Source: Spirosoma terrae
Lineage (GTDB): Bacteria; Bacteroidota; Bacteroidia; Cytophagales; Spirosomataceae
DNA length: 64,000 nucleotides
Reading direction: 5' to 3'
Assembly (NCBI RefSeq): GCF_010435915.1
Contig: NZ_JAAFZH010000002.1
Span: 372,001 to 436,000 of the forward strand
In this document: one piece after another, positions 24,529 to 34,277 of the stretch
Layout of the letters: each line of letters starts with the position of its first letter
Numbering within the stretch: the stretch's first letter is position 1
Program-made: the position numbers and the translations under genes
The notes under the pieces: model-generated
The model's input: only the letters and a program-made list of their open reading frames with translations
Told to the model about the DNA's origin: nothing
Databases searched by the model: none

Positions 24529-26241
24529 ATGAATCTCAATATTGATGCAATAAAAGAAATGACCTACGATGCCATTGTGATTGGCTCGGGGGTAACGGGT
24601 GGCTGGGCATCCAAAGAACTGACCGAAAAAGGGCTAAAGGTCCTGATGCTCGAAAAAGGCCACCAGCTCGAACACGTAACGGGCTATGAGTACGCCATGA
24701 AAGATCCGTGGCAGACCAAATATAACGGTCGGCTCACTATGGAGCAGAAGGAAACGCACCCCAAACTGATGCGCGATTATCCCTACAATGAGATGACCGA
24801 AACGTATTGGATGAAAGATATCGATTCGAACTATAAAGAAGTAAAGCGATTCGACTGGTATCGGCCTAATATTGTTGGGGGTAAATCGATCATGTGGGGG
24901 CGTCAGTCGTATCGCCTGAGCGACATCGATTTCGAAGCCAATGCCAGGGAAGGTATTGCGGTCGACTGGCCGATCCGCTATAAAGACGTAGCGCCCTGGT
25001 ATTCGTACGTAGAGAAAGTAGTCGGTATTTCGGGCGAAGCACTCAACCTGCCGCAGCTTCCCGACAGCGAATTCCTGCCACCCATGGAAATGTACTGTGT
25101 TGAGAAGGAAGTGCGTAAACGCATCGAGAAAAACTTCCCTGGCCGTACCATGACCATCGGTCGCGTAGCCAACCTGTCCAAAGCGGCTCAGGCGCAACTG
25201 GGCATCGGCCGGGCTCCGTGTCAGTATCGGAACAAATGTTCGCTGGGTTGCCCATACGGTGCGTACTTCAGCACCCAATCCTGTACGTTGCCTTATGCCG
25301 CCAAAACTGGTCGCCTGACGCTACGTCCTGATTCGGTGGTGACGGAAATTATCTACGACGAAAATCAGAAGCGGGCAACCGGCGTTCGGGTGATCGATGC
25401 CGTTACGTTACAGGCTCGCGAATATTTCGCCAAAGTGATCTTCGTCTGCGGCAGCGCCCTGGGGTCGACGGCTATTATGCTTAACTCGAAATCGAACCGC
25501 TTCCCGAACGGGATCGGTAATGATTCGGAGCAACTGGGACATAACCTGATGGATCACCACTTCCGGATCGGTGCATCGGGCGATTGGGAAGGCGACCTGG
25601 ACAAATATTATATCGGTCGGCGTGCCAATGGTATCTACGTACCGCGTTACCGCAACATTGGCAACGACAAGCGCGATTATGTGCGTGGGTTTGGTTATCA
25701 GGGTGGCGGCAGCCGTCAGAACTGGCAACGTAACATCGCTGAATTAAGCTTTGGAGCTGACTACAAAGAAGAACTGACCAAGCCGGGTCCGTGGACTATG
25801 GGACTGGGTGGTTTCGGCGAAACGCTGCCTTACTACGAGAACCGGATGTATCTCGACAAAAACGAGAAAGATAAGTGGGGAATGCCACTGGTCGTTTTTG
25901 ATGCTGAGCTGAAAGAAAACGAGAAGAAAATGCGCGTCGATATGATGAACGACGCCAAAGAAATGCTCGAATCGGCCGGGGTTAAAAACGTAAAAGCGTA
26001 TGATCGCGGCTCGTATCTGGGTATGGCTATCCACGAAATGGGAACCGCTCGGATGGGTCGCGACCCGAAAACGTCGGTGCTGAATGGTAACAACCAGATG
26101 CACGGAGTTAAGAACGTATTTGTTACGGACGGAGCCTGCATGGTGTCGGCATCGTGCGTGAATCCGTCCTTAACATACATGGCGCTGACGGCGCGTGCGG
26201 CTGACTTTGCCGTGAAAGAAATGAAGCGTAAGAGTATCTAA
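24529..26241 (+). CDS. GMC-family flavoprotein oxidoreductase, catalytic subunit
   Basis: The 570-residue protein has a dinucleotide-binding FAD motif near the N terminus (YDAIVIGSGVTGGWASKELTEKG, about residues 14-36). A substrate-side block follows (NIVGGKSIMWGRQSYR), then a cysteine-rich CQYRNKCSLGCPYG segment (about 230-243). The GMC C-terminal motif is present (IHEMGTARMG, then VTDGACMVSASCVNPSLTYMAL). This is the pattern of glucoside 3-dehydrogenase, sorbitol and gluconate dehydrogenase large subunits. It lacks a signal peptide and probably exports with the subunit-3 partner upstream. It would oxidise a sugar or sugar alcohol in the periplasm and pass electrons to a cytochrome, perhaps the next gene's product. 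Confidence 0.92.
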   Translation: MNLNIDAIKEMTYDAIVIGSGVTGGWASKELTEKGLKVLMLEKGHQLEHVTGYEYAMKDPWQTKYNGRLTMEQKETHPKLMRDYPYNEMTETYWMKDIDSNYKEVKRFDWYRPNIVGGKSIMWGRQSYRLSDIDFEANAREGIAVDWPIRYKDVAPWYSYVEKVVGISGEALNLPQLPDSEFLPPMEMYCVEKEVRKRIEKNFPGRTMTIGRVANLSKAAQAQLGIGRAPCQYRNKCSLGCPYGAYFSTQSCTLPYAAKTGRLTLRPDSVVTEIIYDENQKRATGVRVIDAVTLQAREYFAKVIFVCGSALGSTAIMLNSKSNRFPNGIGNDSEQLGHNLMDHHFRIGASGDWEGDLDKYYIGRRANGIYVPRYRNIGNDKRDYVRGFGYQGGGSRQNWQRNIAELSFGADYKEELTKPGPWTMGLGGFGETLPYYENRMYLDKNEKDKWGMPLVVFDAELKENEKKMRVDMMNDAKEMLESAGVKNVKAYDRGSYLGMAIHEMGTARMGRDPKTSVLNGNNQMHGVKNVFVTDGACMVSASCVNPSLTYMALTARAADFAVKEMKRKSI

Positions 26242-26266
26242 GTAGTTTTCGTTATCTAGTGTAGAG

Positions 26267-26293
26267 GTGCCATCTGATTTTGTCAGATGGCAC
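26267..26293 (+). terminator. Hairpin after GMC gene
   Basis: Perfect 11-nt arms GTGCCATCTGA and TCAGATGGCAC enclose a 5-nt loop, 26 nt after the GMC stop codon. No T tract follows, so termination strength is uncertain. It separates the GMC unit from the cytochrome gene. Confidence 0.55.
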
Positions 26294-26480
26294 TTACTGT
26301 ATTCTGATGGGTGAGTAGCGATTCAAACCGTTTGTCTGGTAGGCTAAGCAGGATTAATCAGCTACTGAACAAATCATGACAAATTTGGCAGAAGACGGGT
26401 ATAAATGCCCTAAATAAACCCTTTAACAGAGGTTAGTGTGTCACTAAAATCTATTGTCCAAACTTTCGTCTATTCTACCT

Positions 26481-29400
26481 ATGAGCCCTATTCGTTCGGT
26501 TAAGCGCTCTTTGCTTTCTCGTCGAGCTATAGCCCTTTCCGCAGCCGGATTGCTAATTGGTGGTAGTTTTGTCGGGGCCTATCAGAATCGTAATCTGAAT
26601 GCTGCTTCGCAAAAATACTTGGCCAGCTTGTTCGCGCGTCTTAGTAACGACGATAAACATGATCCAAAATATGCCGTCGGAAGCCTGAACGTAGCACCAG
26701 GGCTGGAGGCTACGCTTTTTGCGGCTGAGCCCATGCTTAGTAACCCAACGGATATCGATGTCGATGCCAAAGGACGGGTCTGGGTTTGCGAAGCCTATAA
26801 CTATCGACCCGCCATCAATGGAAACCCGACCCGCAAGGAGGGCGACCGGATTGTAATTCTGGAAGATCAGAATGGCGATGGAAAAGCGGACGTAACCAAA
26901 GTATTTTATCAGGACCCCAGTATTGAGTCGCCACTAGGTATCTGGGTGCAGGGAAATAAAGTTATCGTGTCGGATAGCCCAAACGTTTGGGTATTAACGG
27001 ACGAAAACGGCGACGATAAAGCCGATAAGAAAGAACTTCTGTTTACGGGCATCGGCGGTGAGCAGCACGATCATGGCATGCACACGTTTGTGTTCGGGCC
27101 GGATGGAAAGTGGTATTTCAATTTCGGAAACGAAGGAAAGCAGTTGCTGGATAAAGATGGCAAACCGGTTATCGATATAGCCACTGGCAAGACTATCGAT
27201 AAACAGAATTTTAAGCAGGGAATGGTCTTTCGCTGCGACCCCGACGGGAAAAACGTTGAAATGCTGGGCCAGAATTTCCGGAATAATTACGAAGTGGCGG
27301 TCGATTCGTACGGTACGCTCTGGCAGTCGGACAACGATGACGATGGCAACAAAGGCGTTCGGATCAACTACGTAATGGAGTACGGCAACTATGGGTATAC
27401 CGACGAAATGACGGGTGCTGGCTGGCAGGCTAACCGCGATAATGTCGAGCCCGAAATTCCACGCCGTCACTGGCATTTGAACGATCCGGGCGTCGTGCCT
27501 AACCTGCTGCAGACAGGGGCCGGTTCGCCAACGGGTATCATTGTCTACGAAGGTAAATTACTCCCCGACGTATTCCGAAATCAGGTTATTCACTGCGATG
27601 CCGGTCCTAACGTAGTACGGGCTTATCCGGTACAGAAAGATGGTGCGGGCTACAAAGCTCAGATCGTAAACGTACTGGAAGGGGCGCGTGACCAGTGGTT
27701 CCGCCCAGCCGATATTTGCGTAGCGCCCGATGGTTCGCTTATCATTGCCGACTGGTACGATCCAGGCGTAGGCGGTCACCAGGCTGGCGACCAGAATCGT
27801 GGCCGTATCTACCGCGTAGCACCAGCGAATTCGCCCTATACCATGCCTAAAGTGGACGTATCGACCGTTGAGGGAGCCATCGAAGCGTTGCAAAGCCCGA
27901 ATATGTCGATCCGGTACGCGGGCTGGCAAAAGCTTCGTGAGTTCGACAAAAAAGCGGAAAAGCCGCTGGCGAAACTCTACAAATCGTCGGATAACCCCAG
28001 AATGCAGGCTCGGGCCTTATGGTTGCTGAGTAAGCTCGACAAAGGAAATAAATACGTAGAATCAGCCTTGAAGAGCGCTAACCCCGATCTGCGTATCACG
28101 GCGCTACGGGCGGCCCGTCAACTAAAAGTCGATATTATTCCGTACGTAAAACAGCTGGTTAATGACCAGGACCCGCAGGTGCGTCGCGAATGCGCTATTG
28201 CGCTACGTCGTAGTACATCGCCTGAAGCGCCTGCTTTATGGGCGCAGTTGGCCAGCCAATACGATGGTACTGATCGCTGGTATCTGGAAGCGCTCGGAAT
28301 TGGCGCAGATGGCAACTGGGATACGTATTATACGGCTTGGTTAAAGCAACAGGGCCAGGACCCACTGGCTAACGCTGCTGGTCGGGATATTGTCTGGCGG
28401 GCACGTACGAAGGAATCGGTGCCGTTACTTGCCAAACTGGCGGGTGATCAGGGAGCTGACCTGAACCAACGGCTACGCTATTTCCGCGCTTTTGATTTTA
28501 ACCCCGGAGCCAATGAAAAATCGGCAGCGTTATTGGGTATTTTACAAACAAACAGTGGCTCTGTCGACGTAACAAAACTGGCGCTTCGGCATTTAGATCC
28601 TGCTTTCGTGAAAAATTCGCCAGTGGCGACTACCGCTCTGAACAAACTCCTGAGCGATGTATACGGAACGCCGGAATACATTGAGCTGGTCACGCGCTAT
28701 GAGCCTGTTTCCGAAAACACACGACTGAGTCAGTTAGCGCTGGCTAAGTACAATGAAGGCATAGGGCGCGATGCCGCCCGGCAATTGCTGAAGCAACAAG
28801 GCGCTTCACTCGTCTGGGCGATAGTCAACGGGCAGAATCCCGATCAGGCAACGCAAATGATTGGGGCTTTACAACGAGTTGGCAATAAAGAGTCGCTGGA
28901 CATTCTGAAGAGCGTAGCACTCGATGAGAAACGTTCGGCCCCGTTACGTATGGCCGCTACTCGTTCACTTGGTGGTAGTATGGATGGTGCTGATATGGTC
29001 ATTACGTTGCTAAAATCAGGTGATATTAAAGGTGACTTCAAAAAGGCAGCCGCGCAGGGAGTTAGTGGCGACTGGCGTAAGAACGTTCGACAGCAGGCCG
29101 CTAATTTTCTGGATGGTGGTCAAAGCTCGGGTGGCCAAAAACTGCCAAGTATGAATGAGCTTCTGGCGATGAATGGCGAAGCTACCAAAGGCGTCTTAGT
29201 CTTTAAAAACAACTGCGCTATTTGCCATCAGGTCAATGGAGAAGGCATGGATTTTGGTCCCAAACTGTCGGAAATTGGTTCTAAACTTCCCAAAGAAGGG
29301 CAATATCTGGCTATTTTGCATCCCGACGCGGGTATCAGTTTCGGATTTGAAGGGTGGGAAGTAAAATTCAAAGATGGCAGTACCATGTCGGGGATTGTTT

Positions 29401-29588
29401 CCAGCAAAACCGAAACCGATCTACAAATGAAATTTCCGGGTGGTGCCGTGCAGAACTACAAAATGGCCGATGTCGTATCCATGAAACAAATGGACGCGTC
29501 TATGATGCCATCGGGTCTCCAGGAAGCCATGAGTACCCAGGAACTAGTTGATTTAGTCGCCTATTTAACGAGCTTAAAAAAACAATAA
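26481..29588 (+). CDS. PVC-type NHL/HEAT protein with C-terminal cytochrome c domain
   Basis: The protein has 1035 residues from ATG 26481; the frame is open from a TTG at 26454. After an N-terminal signal or anchor (SRRAIALSAAGLLIGGSFVGAY) comes a membrane-bound-dehydrogenase beta-propeller (GLEATLFAAEPMLSNPTDIDVD; GRVWVCEAYNYR; DQNGDGKADVTKVF). A HEAT-repeat segment follows (about 480-850). A c-type cytochrome domain has its haem motif CAICH at 912-916 and a distal methionine candidate in GEGMDFGPKL. This PVC-type architecture links periplasmic sugar oxidation to electron transport. Placement after the GMC/subunit-3 pair suggests it accepts electrons from them, but a terminator-like hairpin lies between. 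Confidence 0.87.
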   Translation: MSPIRSVKRSLLSRRAIALSAAGLLIGGSFVGAYQNRNLNAASQKYLASLFARLSNDDKHDPKYAVGSLNVAPGLEATLFAAEPMLSNPTDIDVDAKGRVWVCEAYNYRPAINGNPTRKEGDRIVILEDQNGDGKADVTKVFYQDPSIESPLGIWVQGNKVIVSDSPNVWVLTDENGDDKADKKELLFTGIGGEQHDHGMHTFVFGPDGKWYFNFGNEGKQLLDKDGKPVIDIATGKTIDKQNFKQGMVFRCDPDGKNVEMLGQNFRNNYEVAVDSYGTLWQSDNDDDGNKGVRINYVMEYGNYGYTDEMTGAGWQANRDNVEPEIPRRHWHLNDPGVVPNLLQTGAGSPTGIIVYEGKLLPDVFRNQVIHCDAGPNVVRAYPVQKDGAGYKAQIVNVLEGARDQWFRPADICVAPDGSLIIADWYDPGVGGHQAGDQNRGRIYRVAPANSPYTMPKVDVSTVEGAIEALQSPNMSIRYAGWQKLREFDKKAEKPLAKLYKSSDNPRMQARALWLLSKLDKGNKYVESALKSANPDLRITALRAARQLKVDIIPYVKQLVNDQDPQVRRECAIALRRSTSPEAPALWAQLASQYDGTDRWYLEALGIGADGNWDTYYTAWLKQQGQDPLANAAGRDIVWRARTKESVPLLAKLAGDQGADLNQRLRYFRAFDFNPGANEKSAALLGILQTNSGSVDVTKLALRHLDPAFVKNSPVATTALNKLLSDVYGTPEYIELVTRYEPVSENTRLSQLALAKYNEGIGRDAARQLLKQQGASLVWAIVNGQNPDQATQMIGALQRVGNKESLDILKSVALDEKRSAPLRMAATRSLGGSMDGADMVITLLKSGDIKGDFKKAAAQGVSGDWRKNVRQQAANFLDGGQSSGGQKLPSMNELLAMNGEATKGVLVFKNNCAICHQVNGEGMDFGPKLSEIGSKLPKEGQYLAILHPDAGISFGFEGWEVKFKDGSTMSGIVSSKTETDLQMKFPGGAVQNYKMADVVSMKQMDASMMPSGLQEAMSTQELVDLVAYLTSLKKQ

Positions 29589-29589
29589 C

Positions 29590-29703
29590 AACCGGGATTT
29601 ATGGGATTTAACTGACCGACTTTGATTTAATTTTTCGCTTCTTTGAAGCGCTCTAATCAATACAAAATCAAAGTCGGTCAGTTAAATCCCGTAAATCCCG
29701 GTT
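29590..29703. repeat. Composite palindrome, family B copy 1
   Basis: The 39-nt arms (29590-29628 and 29665-29703) begin AACCGGGATTTA and pair with one G-T mismatch. The 36-nt loop contains a nested hairpin CGCTTC-TTT-GAAGCG (29636-29650). The same outer sequence and nested hairpin recur at 36091-36210. The element ends 9 nt before the next start codon and begins 1 nt after the preceding stop. Confidence 0.88.
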
Positions 29704-29712
29704 CTGACCACT

Positions 29713-30648
29713 ATGCAACGACGCAATTTTGTAAAATCGACAGTTGGGCTTGCAGGAGCCGCCGTTTCTGGAGAATCGCTAACGAACAACTGGCACTCGC
29801 AGCCGAATTTCCTGGCGAAGAATAGTTTCAAACTCAAATACGCTCCTCATTTCGGAATGTTTGAAAACAGTGCGGGCAAAGACCTGATCGACCAGCTTAA
29901 GTTTATGGCCGATATGGGATTTACGGCACTGGAAGACAACGGCATGATGGGCCGCGACCCGGCTACCCAAACCAAAATCGGTGAGGAAATGGCGAAGCTG
30001 GGTATGACTATGGGCGTATTCGTACTCGATAAAGGTGGAAATTCGCAGAATACGCTAGCCGCTGGGAAGCAGGAATACATCGATATCTTTCTCAATGGTT
30101 GTCGGAAGGCCGTAGAAACGGCGAAGCGGGTCAATGCTAAATTTACGACCGTGGTTCCGGGTGATTTTGAACGGAATTTGCCGATTGGCATTCAAACTGG
30201 CCACGTGATTGATGCGCTACGTAGAGGGGCCGATATTCTGGCTCCGGCTGGCCTGACTATGGTACTGGAGCCGCTCAGCGATACGCCTAATCTGTTCTTA
30301 CGGACATCCGACCAGACCTACGAAATATGCCGCGCCGTGAATAGTCCTTCCTGCAAAATTCTGTTCGATATTTATCATATGCAGAAAAATGAAGGACACA
30401 TTATTCCGCACATCAACTGGTGCTGGAGCGAGATCGGGTATTTCCAGATTGGCGACAATCCTGGTCGTAATGAACCGACTACTGGCGAAATTAACTACAA
30501 AAACATATTTAAGTACCTCTACCAAAAGCAGAAGGAAGCCGGAAAGGAATTCATCTTTGGCATGGAGCACGGCAAATCGCAGAAGGGTAAAGAAGGCGAA
30601 GTGGCGCTAATCAAAGCATACGTAGAGTCAGACAGCTTTACGGTGTAG
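29713..30648 (+). CDS. Exported hydroxypyruvate isomerase-like TIM barrel
   Basis: The 311-residue protein has a Tat-like start (MQRRNFVKSTVGLAGAAVSG) and a xylose-isomerase-like barrel closest in pattern to the Hyi family. Visible segments are MVLEPLSDTPNLFLRTSDQTYEIC, KILFDIYHMQKNEGHI, YFQIGDNPGRNEPTTGEINYKNIF and FIFGMEHGKSQ. The Glu, Asp and His residues in these segments fit the family metal site. True Hyi is cytoplasmic, so an exported copy next to a periplasmic sugar oxidase probably acts on an oxidised sugar or related aldehyde. The palindrome at 29590-29703 separates it from the cytochrome gene, and a terminator follows at 30669. Confidence 0.83.
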   Translation: MQRRNFVKSTVGLAGAAVSGESLTNNWHSQPNFLAKNSFKLKYAPHFGMFENSAGKDLIDQLKFMADMGFTALEDNGMMGRDPATQTKIGEEMAKLGMTMGVFVLDKGGNSQNTLAAGKQEYIDIFLNGCRKAVETAKRVNAKFTTVVPGDFERNLPIGIQTGHVIDALRRGADILAPAGLTMVLEPLSDTPNLFLRTSDQTYEICRAVNSPSCKILFDIYHMQKNEGHIIPHINWCWSEIGYFQIGDNPGRNEPTTGEINYKNIFKYLYQKQKEAGKEFIFGMEHGKSQKGKEGEVALIKAYVESDSFTV

Positions 30649-30668
30649 TAGTACAGGAATGTAAAAGA

Positions 30669-30704
30669 AAACCCCGGCAAAACACACTGGTTTTGTCGGG
30701 GGTT
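30669..30704 (+). terminator. Hairpin after TIM-barrel gene
   Basis: AACCCCGGCAAAAC and GTTTTGTCGGGGGTT pair with one wobble and one bulge across a 6-nt loop, 20 nt after the stop codon. It lies between convergent genes and may serve both strands. Confidence 0.65.
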
Positions 30705-30751
30705 AACGTAGTAAAATGTCCCTTCATGGGTTACTAGCCGGTTGATCTGGC

Positions 30752-31060
30752 TTACAGAACGACAACCGAATTTTCTTCACCCGAAATGCCACTGGCTACG
30801 TACTTATCAGCGGCCCAATCATTTGCCCAGGTTGTGCCATCAAGAACGTAGCGATATTGATATTCGCTACCTACTGGCAGTTCAACCGTTGTTTTGTACG
30901 AACCATCCTTCTGCTTTTTCAGAATCTGGGTAGTAGTGTCCCAGCTGTTGAATTCACCGGCCAGGGCGACCGTTTTTGCACCGTTGACAGCTTCAGCCGG
31001 TAACTCAAACGTTACTTTTGCAATAGGCTTGCTTTTGAGGAATTGTTTGGCAACCGCCAT
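30752..31060 (-). CDS. Small CBM48/AMPK-type glycogen-binding domain protein
   Basis: The 102-residue protein is a single early-set/CBM48 domain. VTFELPAEAVNGAKTVALAGEFNSW is the first strand pair with the conserved GEFNSW. The region GSYKTTVELPVGSEYQYRYVLDGTTWANDWAADKYV contains the aromatic residues that contact alpha-glucan in this family. It has no catalytic domain or signal peptide, so it is probably a cytoplasmic glycogen-binding or regulatory protein. Such stand-alone domains are common in Bacteroidota. The gene is monocistronic with a 157-nt AT-rich upstream gap to the NadR stop. Confidence 0.88.
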   Translation of the reverse strand: MAVAKQFLKSKPIAKVTFELPAEAVNGAKTVALAGEFNSWDTTTQILKKQKDGSYKTTVELPVGSEYQYRYVLDGTTWANDWAADKYVASGISGEENSVVVL

Positions 31061-31217
31061 AGTGGTTCATTATTTGGTTTGCGACACAAAATTATATTGA
31101 AAAAAAAGTAATATCATAGTTATCAACTCTTTATAGGATAATATTCTTCGAAAAGTTACAATCGATATACTTACCTTTATAGTCCGCTCTAAAAATTGTC
31201 CAATTTATAAGGGCTAA

Positions 31218-32192
31218 CTAATTGTATTTATCAAAGGCCTGTTGAGTAATATTTCTAATCGAAGTTAATCGGTCGTCGTATATACCTCCAACAAGTGTAT
31301 ACGGCAACCGTCGCTTGTCAAGCTCGTGTCGGAACAGTGACAGCATTTCGGCGCGTCGGTCGCCCTGATCGCGTATTTCGTCGGCAATCCAGGGAATATC
31401 AATGTCTAGCAGGATATACGTATCATACTGAATTTGCTGCTCTAATTCATACAACTCAGGAGGAACCGTTTGTACATACAGGTTCGAATAAATCTGAGTT
31501 GTGATAACATCCGTATCGCAGAAAAGTACACGATTGGCCATCCGTTCGGCCGTTAAAACTGCTTCTGTTTGTGCCTTCCCAATTCGAATAAAATCATCGA
31601 CGACGAAATGGTTGGAATGAATTAGGCTACGGGCCATTTCAGGAACGAAATTAGTCTGAAACTCCTCGGCCAATTGTTGCGATAAGGTGGTTTTTCCTAC
31701 ACTTTCGGGCCCATAGAGACATATTTTCTTGACAAAATACGGCTTTACTACGTCGGGTATATACGCCCAGTATCGAAAGGGCTTCTGTCGAATTAACGTA
31801 GCCGATACAGGAATGATCTGTCGATCCGGATCAAACGGAACGTGCCGCAAACCAGAATGATACGCTAAAGGGGTTGCATACGATTCGGACGAAAAAAAGA
31901 CACTGACGGTTGGGAAACGACGCTTTATAAAATTGGCCCATAGCTTAGTCGCTTCCCATAACGGGAGCGATGGATCATGAAAATCGTCGGGCTCGGCAAC
32001 TACTTCAATATTGGGAAAAGGCGATAACAATTCCACCAACCAGCGAAGACGAAGGTCTGGCGATATGACATCATCGGGCGTAACCGTCATGGAAACGATC
32101 AGATGATCGCATTGCTTTTGAGCAAAGTCGATGAGGGCCAGGTGCCCTTTATGTACGGGTAAAAACTTGCCGAAAACTAGCCCTGTTGTCAT
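31218..32192 (-). CDS. nadR: NadR-type NMN adenylyltransferase / ribosylnicotinamide kinase
   Basis: The 324-residue bifunctional enzyme has an N-terminal nucleotidyltransferase domain with GKFLPVHKGH (HxGH at residues 14-17). A C-terminal kinase domain has P-loop GPESVGKT at 161-168 and the downstream LDIDIPWIADEIRDQGDRR segment. It would phosphorylate nicotinamide riboside and adenylate NMN to NAD. The DNA-binding HTH of enterobacterial NadR is absent, so it is an enzyme only. It lies 47 nt downstream of pnuC, forming a nicotinamide riboside uptake and conversion unit. Confidence 0.92.
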   Translation of the reverse strand: MTTGLVFGKFLPVHKGHLALIDFAQKQCDHLIVSMTVTPDDVISPDLRLRWLVELLSPFPNIEVVAEPDDFHDPSLPLWEATKLWANFIKRRFPTVSVFFSSESYATPLAYHSGLRHVPFDPDRQIIPVSATLIRQKPFRYWAYIPDVVKPYFVKKICLYGPESVGKTTLSQQLAEEFQTNFVPEMARSLIHSNHFVVDDFIRIGKAQTEAVLTAERMANRVLFCDTDVITTQIYSNLYVQTVPPELYELEQQIQYDTYILLDIDIPWIADEIRDQGDRRAEMLSLFRHELDKRRLPYTLVGGIYDDRLTSIRNITQQAFDKYN

Positions 32193-32239
32193 CGTGAAAT
32201 AGTCTAAAGCGTCCGGTTCGTTTTTATCATAACACGAAA

Positions 32240-32917
32240 CTACTTGACAACTTCTGCTACAGGCTTATAATTCTGGTATTCCCGCGTCCAGTGCCAGGCT
32301 CCTATAGCCGCTACTACGCAGAAGACAGCATACTCGATTCCCACCAGTTTAACGCCTTTAACGAAATACATGTAGGTCAGAATCACATCAACAATAAGCC
32401 AGACGTACCAGCATTCCACTCGCTTCTCGATCATCAGGAACGTAGCCATAATGCTCATCACCGTCGTGAATGAATCCAGATAGGGAAACGCACTGGGTTT
32501 GCTGAAAAGTACCGGAAACCATTCGTGCAGATTGCTGGCAAAAGTGCCTAACAGAATGGTAGCCAGTACGCCGGAAAGCGTCCAGATAACCAGTTGTCGG
32601 GTTGGAATTCGGCTGATGCGAAGTTCCTGATTCGTGTCTGCTTCATTTTGTTTCGGGTGGGTCCATCGCCACCAGCCCTGTAGATTGGTGATGAAGAAAA
32701 ACACCTGCAAAAACATATCAGGATAGAGCTGAATCTGATAAAACAGAAAAAAAAACAGGAAAACACTCACCGCTCCGATGGGCCAGCTCCAGATATTGGC
32801 ACGGGCCGATAGCCATACAGCAACAGCGCCGGTACTGGCTCCAAAGAATTCGAGATAACTCATTGGGTAATCCCAGAGCGTGAAGAAAATCGTGTTGATG
32901 TCGAAAAAATCGGGCAT
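32240..32917 (-). CDS. pnuC: Nicotinamide riboside transporter PnuC
   Basis: The protein has 225 residues from ATG 32917. The open frame extends to 33013, but that would overlap the divergent gene, and the extension is not family-like. Seven or so helices are seen, with the PnuC hallmarks [47 protein letters not shown] and the C-terminal [19 protein letters not shown]. PnuC imports nicotinamide riboside by facilitated diffusion, driven by phosphorylation by NadR, which follows in the same operon. The 79-nt gap to the divergent oxidoreductase gene must hold both promoters. Confidence 0.93.
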   Translation of the reverse strand: MPDFFDINTIFFTLWDYPMSYLEFFGASTGAVAVWLSARANIWSWPIGAVSVFLFFFLFYQIQLYPDMFLQVFFFITNLQGWWRWTHPKQNEADTNQELRISRIPTRQLVIWTLSGVLATILLGTFASNLHEWFPVLFSKPSAFPYLDSFTTVMSIMATFLMIEKRVECWYVWLIVDVILTYMYFVKGVKLVGIEYAVFCVVAAIGAWHWTREYQNYKPVAEVVK

Positions 32918-32996
32918 GAATGAAAGTAATCGGCAGCAGATTTTAGCTTTACTAGCACGAAAGTACACATTAACCACGTATCTGATAATCCTGCCT

Positions 32997-34190
32997 ATGC
33001 AACGTATTGCCATGCTTGGAGGAGGCTTTATTGGCCGCTTCTATGCCGATTCGATCCACGGCCAGCGCAGCCGCGACAAGGTTGTGGCTATTTATGCCCG
33101 TCGGGAAGAAACGGCCAAAAAATTCGCGGCTGATTATGGCTGTGATTTCGCATCGACCGATATGGAAGAAGTGATTGCCCATCCTGATGTCGATATGGTT
33201 TGTATTGCCTTACCGAACAACATTCACGAAACTGCTGTCAACCTGTGTGCCAAACACAAGAAATCAGTCGTATGTACGAAACCATTGGGACGTAACGCAG
33301 AAGAAGCGCTTCGGATGATGCAAACGGTTGAGGAGGCTGGCATTTTTGCCGGTTACCTTGAGGATTTGTGCTACACTCCCAAATTTCTGAAAGCGCTGGA
33401 AAGCGTTAAAAATGGCGCTTTGGGTCGGATACTCTGGGCGAAGTCGCGGGAAACGCACCCTGGTCCACACTCCGACTGGTTTTGGGATAAAGAACAGGCT
33501 GGTGGTGGCTGTATGCTCGATCTGGGTTGCCATTGCGTGGAAATTTCCCGCAACTTCATCGGCAAAGACATTAAACCGGTTGAGGTAATGTGCTGGGCGG
33601 CTACCCAGGTGAAACCCATCGATGCCGAAGACCATGCCATTGCCCTCGTTAAATACGAAAATGGCGCCATTGGCCAGTTTGAAGTAAGCTGGACGTTCCG
33701 GGGCGGAATGGACCTGCGCGATGAAGTAATGGGAACTGAAGGAACGATCTGGATCAATAATTTCCTTCGTACTGGTTTTGAGATGTTCACTACTGGGAAA
33801 GGAGCTGACTACGTAGCGGAGAAAGCCGAATCAACATCGGGCTGGTTGTTTCCGGTGGGCGATGAGGTAAATGATCTGGGCTATAATCACATGTTTACGG
33901 ACATGTTTTCGGCGCAGGAACAAGGCCGCGAACCAGCCGAAACCTTCTACGACGGATACGTAGTGAATGCGGTGCTGGACGCGGCTTATCGGTCGGCCGA
34001 AACCAAGCAGTGGGAGAAAGTGAATTTACCCGTATGGCGTGGTCAGGAGGGCGTAACGCAGCAAACAACGCTGGTCGATTATGACGAGCATTATTATCTG
34101 ATCAAAGAAGAGGTGACCCACGATGGGCGTCATAAAGTAATTTTAAAAGACAAACAAACCGGTAAAATCAGCGAGCGCGATATCGTGTAA
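32997..34190 (+). CDS. Gfo/Idh/MocA family NAD(P)-dependent oxidoreductase
   Basis: The protein has 397 residues from ATG 32997. The in-frame ATG at 32880 would overlap pnuC and add a non-family leader. The N-terminal Rossmann motif [15 protein letters not shown] is followed by [18 protein letters not shown]. The EKP-type motif appears as [14 protein letters not shown] and the C-terminal domain contains [16 protein letters not shown], with the catalytic-region histidine. Substrates in this family are sugars, inositols or their derivatives; this one cannot be assigned. No export signal is seen, so it is cytoplasmic. A palindrome of 9-nt modules follows the stop codon by 7 nt. Confidence 0.92.
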   Translation: MQRIAMLGGGFIGRFYADSIHGQRSRDKVVAIYARREETAKKFAADYGCDFASTDMEEVIAHPDVDMVCIALPNNIHETAVNLCAKHKKSVVCTKPLGRNAEEALRMMQTVEEAGIFAGYLEDLCYTPKFLKALESVKNGALGRILWAKSRETHPGPHSDWFWDKEQAGGGCMLDLGCHCVEISRNFIGKDIKPVEVMCWAATQVKPIDAEDHAIALVKYENGAIGQFEVSWTFRGGMDLRDEVMGTEGTIWINNFLRTGFEMFTTGKGADYVAEKAESTSGWLFPVGDEVNDLGYNHMFTDMFSAQEQGREPAETFYDGYVVNAVLDAAYRSAETKQWEKVNLPVWRGQEGVTQQTTLVDYDEHYYLIKEEVTHDGRHKVILKDKQTGKISERDIV

Positions 34191-34197
34191 TTACTGG

Positions 34198-34277
34198 TTT
34201 TTTGACAGGATTAACAGGATTAACAGGATAAAAAGTACACCAATAATCTGGTAAATCCTGTTAATCCTGTCAAAAAA
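34198..34277. repeat. Palindrome of 9-nt modules, copy 3
   Basis: Left modules GACAGGATT, AACAGGATT, AACAGGATA (34204-34230) face inverted AATCCTGTT and AATCCTGTC (34254-34271). Six T on the left and six A on the right extend the palindrome. As a run of A/T-flanked stem it could also terminate transcription on either strand. Confidence 0.87.

Noticed and set aside
24634..25728. Long minus-strand open frames opposite the GMC gene
   Set aside because: They are complementary shadows of a strongly coding gene with clear FAD motifs; they have no conserved domain and no separate start signals.
32880..32996. Upstream start for the Gfo/Idh/MocA gene at 32880
   Set aside because: The extension is not family-like and overlaps the divergent pnuC start; ATG 32997 gives the normal Rossmann N terminus.
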